DNA of 64,000 nt from Bacteroidales bacterium (lineage in GTDB: Bacteria > Bacteroidota > Bacteroidia > Bacteroidales > B18-G4), in the NCBI GenBank assembly GCA_018401355.1, contig JAGYLD010000002.1:1-64000 (forward strand), read 5' to 3'. Below the pieces are notes generated by a model. That model saw nothing but the letters and a program-made list of their open reading frames with translations, did no database searches and was not told where the DNA came from. Shown one piece after another: positions 57,771-64,000 of this stretch (within the stretch, counting starts at the first letter, position 1; every line of letters begins with the position of its first letter). The position numbers and the translations under genes were made by a program.

Positions 57771-58217
57771 TCATTCGGGGAGCAAAGATAGATAATAATC
57801 CTCTTTGGAAGTCATCAGGGTTTTTTCATCCGCCGATTGATCGTCATATCCGGAAAGATGTAATATACCGTGAACAATCAGCCTGGAAACTTCTTCCTGC
57901 AATTTGGTTTTATATTTAAAGGCATTTTCACGTGCTCTGTCTATGCTAATAAAAACATCACCCGAGATTTTATATTCATCCTCGGACAGGTCAAATGTGA
58001 TGATATCGGTATAGGTATCGTGACCAAGGTATTTTTGGTTCATTTCCAATAAATAATCATCATCACAAAAAATGAAATTGATGTTTCCGGATATTTTGTT
58101 TTCGTTGGTAATACAATCTTTTATCCAGGAACGGATGCCCTTTTTATTATTTAAGCGAAATGAAATGTTTTCAGTAAAAAAAAGAATTGTTGGAGTTGCA
58201 TTACCCATATGGATCAT
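57771..58217 (-). CDS. ybeY: rRNA maturation endonuclease YbeY
   Basis: NINFIFCDDDYLLEMNQKYLGHDTYTDIITFDLS; LIVHGILHLSGYDDQ. Confidence 0.9.
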   Translation of the reverse strand: MIHMGNATPTILFFTENISFRLNNKKGIRSWIKDCITNENKISGNINFIFCDDDYLLEMNQKYLGHDTYTDIITFDLSEDEYKISGDVFISIDRARENAFKYKTKLQEEVSRLIVHGILHLSGYDDQSADEKTLMTSKEDYYLSLLPE

Positions 58218-58231
58218 AGAAAGTACCTTCT

Positions 58232-58693
58232 TCAGGCTTTATGTTTGATCTTATTAAAATATATGTTGAAGTGCTTTTTTCTTTCATCCATAACTTTTTT
58301 GCCAATGCCTTCAATATCGAAGATCATTTCAATGGTTTTTCCCTTATCAATAAAATTTACTTCATCGGTCAGGGTTCGGATAAGATAAATTCCCCGTCCT
58401 TTTTCTTCATTGGTTTCAACCGGACTGGGTATGGCATCAGGATTAAAACCCGATCCTTCATCGGAAATGGTAAACGACAATCCTCTTTGGACTGGATCGA
58501 ATGTTAATGTCACCTTTTTTTCAGGATCATTGTTGTTTCCGTGGACGACTGCATTACGAAAAGCTTCTGTAAGTGATACCAGGATATTACCAAAATGGGT
58601 TTGATCAAGGTTATATTTTTCACTTATTTCCTCTACAAATCCTTCTATGATCGTAATGTTACTGAGATTTGAGTTAATTTTTAATTTTTCCAT
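58232..58693 (-). CDS. RsbW-like (HATPase_c_2) ATP-binding protein
   Basis: VSLTEAFRNAVVHGNNNDPEKKVTLTFD...ISDEGSGFNPDAIP...EKGRGIYLIRTLTDEVNF. Confidence 0.88.
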   Translation of the reverse strand: MEKLKINSNLSNITIIEGFVEEISEKYNLDQTHFGNILVSLTEAFRNAVVHGNNNDPEKKVTLTFDPVQRGLSFTISDEGSGFNPDAIPSPVETNEEKGRGIYLIRTLTDEVNFIDKGKTIEMIFDIEGIGKKVMDERKKHFNIYFNKIKHKA

Positions 58694-58711
58694 ATGGGTA
58701 AAGTGCTAACT

Positions 58712-61700
58712 TCAGTCCATAAATTTATAAAAATATTGGGTCACTTTCAATTTATAATATGGTCTAAGTTTCGGTGGAATCGTTTTTAATAATTCTGCCT
58801 CCTTTAATTTCATCTGATTATACTCAAAAAGCGTGTCCGGGTTACTAATTTTTGCATTTTTTGCTTCAGTAGATTCTCTTCTTTCTTCTTTTTCTCTTTC
58901 CCTTTCGGCTTTGTCATGCTGTAACAGCCTGGTTACAATATCCTTTTGCCTTTTCATGGTCTCGTCCGTGATAATTTTATTCACCAGTTCCATTTCAGTC
59001 CGTTCCATTTCTTCCATGATTTTCTTCAAACCGGCATCTCCCGATCCGGTTTCACTTTTGAGCTGCTCCATGTATTGCTGTAACTGTCTTCTTAATGCTT
59101 CCTGCTGAGCTGCCATACGTGCAAGTTGCTCGCTCATGGATTGCTTCCCCTGGGATTGATTCTGGTTCTTGCCCTGCTTTAGTTGCTGCAAACTTTGATT
59201 TAATTGCTGTTGGAGTTCGCTCATGGACTTGGGGCTTGGTTTTCCCTTCCCCGGCTTCGGTTTCCCGCTGTTTTTACAGCTGGAGGTAGACATAGACATG
59301 TTTTGCTGCATTTGTTGCATAGCCTCAGACAACAACAAAGCAAGGTTATTGATCGATGTCATTACGTATTGCTGCCTTGAAGTGGCCTGAGGTTTCCTTC
59401 TTTCATTCAAAAATGAAATGGCCTCACCAACATTTTTGTTGATGTCATCAATTTCACGTGTCACAAAAGGCTGAATGGACATTTGACGCTTACTTAAAGC
59501 ATATAATGAGTCTTTTACAATTTCAAGATCATCTTTTAACCTATTCTGGTTTTGAATGAGCTCAGGATAACCCGGATCATTCTTGTCTATGCTGGAAACA
59601 CGATTCATGATCTCTTCCTGGTCAAAAGATAATTGAACAAGATTGTCCAGTATCTGCCTGAGTGCTGCAATATCTTCACCAAGGGATTCCTGGGTCATCA
59701 TTTGCTGCATGCTGAATAAAAAATCAGAAAGTTCCTGCATCTGTTGCGATGCATTTCTCTGAGATTGTGAAGCCTTTTTTCGCTGATTTTTGTCAAGAGA
59801 ATTCATACTGTTTTGCATGTCCTCCTGGATGGCTTCCTCAGATTTATCTGTGTTAATTAAAGGATTGGGTTCCTCAAGTGCCTGGTTCTTTTCATGGAGA
59901 TCATCCAGGTCCTTCCTGAGTTGTTCAAACTTCTTATTCAATTCATCTTGTCGGGAAAGCAATGAATCAGATTTTTCGGCCCTGGAATCAGATTTTTTGG
60001 CCAGCTCTTCCTGTTCTTTGGCCAATTCATTTAGTTTTTCAATGGTTTCAGTTAGCTTTTTGTCAAATTCAAGTTGTTTAAACCACTCAAGGCTACGATC
60101 AAGATCCTCTGATAATTGCTCTGCGTTTTTCTCCATTTTTTCAAGCATCTGATTGACCTTGTCTTTGTCCACCTGATCAAGCATTTCCTGGATATCTTCG
60201 ATCAACTCAATGATATCATCAGTTAAAACCTCGTCCATGAGTTCTTCTAACTGTTTCTGTTTTTCAAGTAACTCTTCGTTCATTTCCCTGAATTGCTTTT
60301 CCCTCTGGTTTTTCTCGAGGTTTTCTTCTTTTACTTTATCAATCTTTTCCTGAAGGCTTTTATGCTGATTGAGTAAATCCTGGATCTGTTGCCGGTCTTC
60401 CCAGGTCAAGGTTTCTTCATTGACCAGTTTTTCCTGCATGCGGTTTATCTGCATTTGCAGTTTCATGGCCTCAGAAATTGATTGCTCCAGGTTTTTCCTG
60501 ATCATTTTATCAGCCTCTTCGGTTGCTTCTTCTATCTCTTCCAGAGACGGCACTTTATAGTACATCACATCGGATCGCGTCATTTTACTGCCGTTTATGC
60601 CATCATTGTCCCAGACCTCAAAATAGTATTCTATCTCCTGGCCAGGTTTCAAATCAAGTAAAGACAAATCAAACTGATGAAAAAATTGATACTGAAGGTT
60701 ATTATTGTCAATTGAAATGGGGTTGTAAACGGCCTCTTCTTTACCAACAAAGGCATAAACAAAATTAAGCTTGTTGAAGCCATAGTCATCCTTTATTAAT
60801 CCCCTGAAATAAAGATTTTTAGTAAATACAGTGTCGTTGAATTTTTCGATGTAAATGCTGGGATAAAGGTCAGGCACTGTATTGATAAAATAGCTTAAGC
60901 TGTCGGGATTTATAAAGTGTTCATTAAAGACGGAAATTGAGTAATTCTGTGGCTTAAAGAGTGACCGGGAATGTTCAAGCACATTGGAGCCCGCTGATCC
61001 TAGAGTGTCGGTCATATCAGGAAACCGGATAATGATGCCACTGGCATCGCGTGTATAAAAATTCCATCTGGCTTTTGTTCCTTCAGGGATCGAAAGATCA
61101 CCGTTATTTTTAAAGGTTTTATCTTGTTTTTTAGTGTAATCAGGGTAATCAAGGGACAATTCAAAATTTAGTATGATGGGTTTAGGCAATACCTTTAATG
61201 CATGTTTTTCAGATAAATAGTCAATGGTTGATAAATGAAATTCAATATCATTTTGCAGGTTTATAAACTCATAACTGAAATTGTTTAAATCGCTTCTGCT
61301 TAACCTGTACCTGGCATTCTGAAATTCAATATAAATATCAGTTGGTATCTCGTCTCCATGCACGTTAACATTCAAAGTAAAGTTTTCCTGCTGAATGGCC
61401 TCAAGCTTCTCATTTGTAATCCTGATCTCATATGGCAAAGCTTTTTCAAAATGCTTATTATAATGGATGATCCTGTATGATGGTTCAGTTAGAAGAGCTG
61501 GTGAAATGAGGAGTATGATGATGGCAATAAGAAGCGGTATTATTGCGTACCTTACATACTTCAAATTGGTCTTAAAGCTTATGGCATTTGAAAATGGCAC
61601 TGGAATAAGACCTGCTGTCCTTTGATCAATGCTCGCATTTATTATTTCATTGCTGACATTATCCTTTGCCAGAATTCTAAGTTGCAGTGTATTAAGAAGT

Positions 61701-62023
61701 TTGTCACTAACTTCAGGGAAATGTTTACCAATGATCAGAGAGGCTTCTTCATTGCTTATTGTTTTCCCTATGCGCAATAACCTAAGCATAGGAAAAACAA
61801 CATAATAGATTAAAATGCAAGCATTTAGCAGTAAATATGAGAAAAAAAGCACAGTTCGTGTACTCTGACCGAAATATCCAAAATATTCTATCAGGGCAGA
61901 AAGCATAGTAAAAACCAGAAATAAAGCCAGAAAAAGAATTACTCCTTTCAGCATCTGATTTTTATAATACTTTGTGATAAATCTTGTTAATTTTTTCTTT
62001 AATATATTGTAATTGCCTGTCAT
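58712..62023 (-). CDS. DUF4175-like membrane protein with long coiled-coil and Q-rich C-terminal half
   Basis: N-terminal TM segments; extended E/K/Q-rich heptads; QQLNQSLQQLKQGKNQNQSQGKQSMSEQLARMAAQQEALRRQLQQ near the C-term. Confidence 0.8.
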   Translation of the reverse strand: MTGNYNILKKKLTRFITKYYKNQMLKGVILFLALFLVFTMLSALIEYFGYFGQSTRTVLFFSYLLLNACILIYYVVFPMLRLLRIGKTISNEEASLIIGKHFPEVSDKLLNTLQLRILAKDNVSNEIINASIDQRTAGLIPVPFSNAISFKTNLKYVRYAIIPLLIAIIILLISPALLTEPSYRIIHYNKHFEKALPYEIRITNEKLEAIQQENFTLNVNVHGDEIPTDIYIEFQNARYRLSRSDLNNFSYEFINLQNDIEFHLSTIDYLSEKHALKVLPKPIILNFELSLDYPDYTKKQDKTFKNNGDLSIPEGTKARWNFYTRDASGIIIRFPDMTDTLGSAGSNVLEHSRSLFKPQNYSISVFNEHFINPDSLSYFINTVPDLYPSIYIEKFNDTVFTKNLYFRGLIKDDYGFNKLNFVYAFVGKEEAVYNPISIDNNNLQYQFFHQFDLSLLDLKPGQEIEYYFEVWDNDGINGSKMTRSDVMYYKVPSLEEIEEATEEADKMIRKNLEQSISEAMKLQMQINRMQEKLVNEETLTWEDRQQIQDLLNQHKSLQEKIDKVKEENLEKNQREKQFREMNEELLEKQKQLEELMDEVLTDDIIELIEDIQEMLDQVDKDKVNQMLEKMEKNAEQLSEDLDRSLEWFKQLEFDKKLTETIEKLNELAKEQEELAKKSDSRAEKSDSLLSRQDELNKKFEQLRKDLDDLHEKNQALEEPNPLINTDKSEEAIQEDMQNSMNSLDKNQRKKASQSQRNASQQMQELSDFLFSMQQMMTQESLGEDIAALRQILDNLVQLSFDQEEIMNRVSSIDKNDPGYPELIQNQNRLKDDLEIVKDSLYALSKRQMSIQPFVTREIDDINKNVGEAISFLNERRKPQATSRQQYVMTSINNLALLLSEAMQQMQQNMSMSTSSCKNSGKPKPGKGKPSPKSMSELQQQLNQSLQQLKQGKNQNQSQGKQSMSEQLARMAAQQEALRRQLQQYMEQLKSETGSGDAGLKKIMEEMERTEMELVNKIITDETMKRQKDIVTRLLQHDKAEREREKEERRESTEAKNAKISNPDTLFEYNQMKLKEAELLKTIPPKLRPYYKLKVTQYFYKFMD

Positions 62024-62146
62024 TCAACTAACCAAAATTAAAACTTACACGTTATTAAGAAACTAACGATGGATAAATCTTGTTATTTCTATATAAGTAA
62101 CAAATATACAGGATAATATTCTTTGCACTCATTAATAAACATTCCA

Positions 62147-62276
62147 ATGAAGAACTTTCTTACCCTCGCATTTTCCCTTTTATTTTTTTCATCTGTTTAA
62201 TGCCCAATATGCTGTACATGATCAAGATCATCAATACAGAAGACATTTATCCAAGAAAACTGTGATTAAAAGATAG
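62147..62276 (+). pseudogene. Frameshifted short secreted-protein ORF/remnant
   Basis: MKNFLTLAFSLLFF in one frame; LFNAQYAVHDQDHQYRRHLSKKTVIKR* in another, with the shift at a 7-T run (62183-62189). Confidence 0.4.
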
Positions 62277-62292
62277 GTCAGGATAATCCTTT

Positions 62293-64000
62293 TTATCTGA
62301 CAAGAATTTTCGCCGACTCTGTATAATTACCCTGAGTTGATTTTATCATGTATAATCCCGGTTCATAATTACTCATGTCAACTTCAATGTAATCCTTCTC
62401 AGAACTAAAGGATTGCACTTCTCTTCCGATGTTGTCAATAATACTGATTTGTGCAGTAATATCTTCCAGGGGAAAAAGAGACAATCTGGTAATTCCTTTT
62501 GTGGGATTTGGGTATGCCAGGAGCCTGTTACCATAATTGTTTTCCTCTGTGCTGTTATAGTTAATTGCTCCTATCACTGCGTTGTAAGCACTTATTTTCC
62601 CTGCGCCCCAGTAGTTTGATCCTGATGAAGGAATGGAACCAGTGTACCCGTCTGTTCTGGATGTTGAATTAAATATTGCTTTTACGGAAGATGCTGTAAG
62701 GGTTGGCTTTGCTTGTAGCATCAGCGCAGTCAGGCCTGTGATAAATGGAGTAGCCATAGAAGTTCCCTGCATGGATGCAAAAAACCAGGAATTGTTGCCA
62801 TTGCTCAGTTCGTAAACAACTTCTTCATTATAAGGCCCGTATGCGTCATGGAATGAATTAACAGATGAAACGATGACATTTCCGGGAGCGGTTATTTCAG
62901 GTTTCACACGACCATCTAGTGTAGGGCCATGGCTGGAAAAAGGAGCCAAAGCTCCATTATCGACATAAAATGGGATAATTTGGTTCTGACCATTCATATT
63001 TGTGTAATTGTTTTTGGTAGTATAGGCTCCGACAGTTACAACATAGGGAGATGTGCCTCCAATTTCTCCCACAGTATAATCTGAATTGCCAGCCATCCAA
63101 TCACTGATAATGCCGATGTTGGGAAAGTCGTTGGACAGCGGTGCACCATTTCCGAGGCCATGGTTCCAGATATGAATGGTATTGTTGACACCATAGTCAT
63201 CCTGAAGTTCAATCGTTGGGAAAAGGCCGTTATTGTAGTTTTCGATGTAAACAATGAAATGAGGCCGGTTATTAAAGTAATTTGCTCCTTCACCCTGTAA
63301 TTCAACACCCACTCCACTCAGGTTCAATGTTGTGTTGGGATTGCTGGCAGATTGATAATAATCCGTGAAATCAACATAGTTGCCATAAGAGTCTATAACA
63401 TTAATAGCCAAAGTAATGGAAGTATTTGGTGCACCCCAAATCTCGATAATTCCATTACCTGTATTTGCTTGTGATTCTTCAAAATATACGAGTGTTTCAG
63501 GGTTTTTTTGTGCATTCAGATCCGGAAATGTTTTAGATGCATGCATGGGTGTTCCTCCTTCATTTCCAGCTGCACCAACCAGTATTTTCCCTGGCCCTGA
63601 CAAATTGCTGAATGCCTGATCATTGAGCGATGTTCCGTCATGTGGTCCAATATGTGTACCGAGGCTCATATTAATTACTGCAGGCTTTCCTGCTGCCATA
63701 GCATAGGAAAAGATATAATTGACTGCATTTATGACATCAGATTCTCCTCCACCCATTTGTACAAATACAAGTTCACTGGCAGGGGCAACGCCTGTATAAA
63801 CACCTTGTGTACCATAGCCTGAGCCACCTGCAATCCCTGCAACATGTGTACCGTGTGACCCCTCTGTAGATGAGCAATTGGCATTATAAATGATCTGTGA
63901 ACCATTAAGTTCTGATCCATATGAAAATCCTGAAGGAGGGATTCCTGAATTGTCTGTCATATTCCAGACCCTCGAAATACGAATGTCATCACCTTGTAAG
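62293..64000 (-). CDS. S8 family (subtilisin-like) serine peptidase with T9SS C-terminal sorting domain, 5'-truncated by the window edge
   Basis: GSHGTHVAGIAGG; QGTSMATPFITGLTALML; C-term LLAYPNPTKGITRLSLF...YEPGLYMIKSTQGNYTESAKILVR; frame is open to the window end, catalytic Asp probably lies outside. Confidence 0.93.
   Translation of the reverse strand, partial: LQGDDIRISRVWNMTDNSGIPPSGFSYGSELNGSQIIYNANCSSTEGSHGTHVAGIAGGSGYGTQGVYTGVAPASELVFVQMGGGESDVINAVNYIFSYAMAAGKPAVINMSLGTHIGPHDGTSLNDQAFSNLSGPGKILVGAAGNEGGTPMHASKTFPDLNAQKNPETLVYFEESQANTGNGIIEIWGAPNTSITLAINVIDSYGNYVDFTDYYQSASNPNTTLNLSGVGVELQGEGANYFNNRPHFIVYIENYNNGLFPTIELQDDYGVNNTIHIWNHGLGNGAPLSNDFPNIGIISDWMAGNSDYTVGEIGGTSPYVVTVGAYTTKNNYTNMNGQNQIIPFYVDNGALAPFSSHGPTLDGRVKPEITAPGNVIVSSVNSFHDAYGPYNEEVVYELSNGNNSWFFASMQGTSMATPFITGLTALMLQAKPTLTASSVKAIFNSTSRTDGYTGSIPSSGSNYWGAGKISAYNAVIGAINYNSTEENNYGNRLLAYPNPTKGITRLSLFPLEDITAQISIIDNIGREVQSFSSEKDYIEVDMSNYEPGLYMIKSTQGNYTESAKILVR

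Noticed and set aside
57926-57936. Extra CACGTG cores (also near 4895, 40113, 44743 and 59456)
   Set aside because: Flanks do not match parS beyond the 6-bp core plus a few bases; expected by chance in coding sequence.
1-64000. CRISPR arrays, tRNA/rRNA genes, IS elements, prophage
   Set aside because: I read the intergenic regions and found no direct-repeat/spacer pattern, cloverleaf, transposase-like ORF or phage module. A tRNAscan/Infernal/ISfinder run would be needed for certainty.

Overview
A gene-dense, AT-leaning chromosomal segment of a Bacteroidota (Bacteroidetes) bacterium. The assignment rests on two predicted T9SS C-terminal sorting tails, TAnnTTTG-type promoter cores, a BlaI/M56-TonB pair, S46 and M49 peptidases and a DUF4175-HATPase-YbeY-MnmG gene block. 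About 42 credible CDSs are called. I recognise no rRNA, tRNA, CRISPR array, transposase or phage module. Left part: an outer-membrane/surface operon with a beta-barrel, a 1969-aa multidomain secreted protein and an FnIII-like protein; then lipid/acyl enzymes, peptidases, a MacAB-like ABC exporter, a BlaI/M56 locus, PPK2, a histidine kinase, a polyferredoxin + DUF362 pair, HemW, and a GH3-LysE-DUF308 operon. Right part (about 42-64 kb, all minus strand): recJ, a DUF255 protein, rodA, PBP2, dut, a flippase, an NtrY-like kinase, a methyltransferase, mnmG, ybeY, an RsbW-like ATPase, DUF4175 and a subtilase. Strongest observations: (1) two identical parS-like 16-mers (TGTTTCACGTGGAACG) flank mnmG, one overlapping a GTG start codon; (2) four 16-bp dyads of form AACTAAnnnnTTAGTT sit as pairs at both ends of the BlaI/M56 locus and look like a BlaI regulon signature; (3) a PdeM-like metallophosphoesterase has lost nearly all metal ligands; (4) an M49-like peptidase has a pentapeptide HEVGH motif; (5) the giant secreted protein carries a knot with 9 Cys in 18 residues; (6) a GH3 amido-synthetase-like gene is tightly coupled to a LysE exporter. 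All family names come from reading the sequences; no database search was run.
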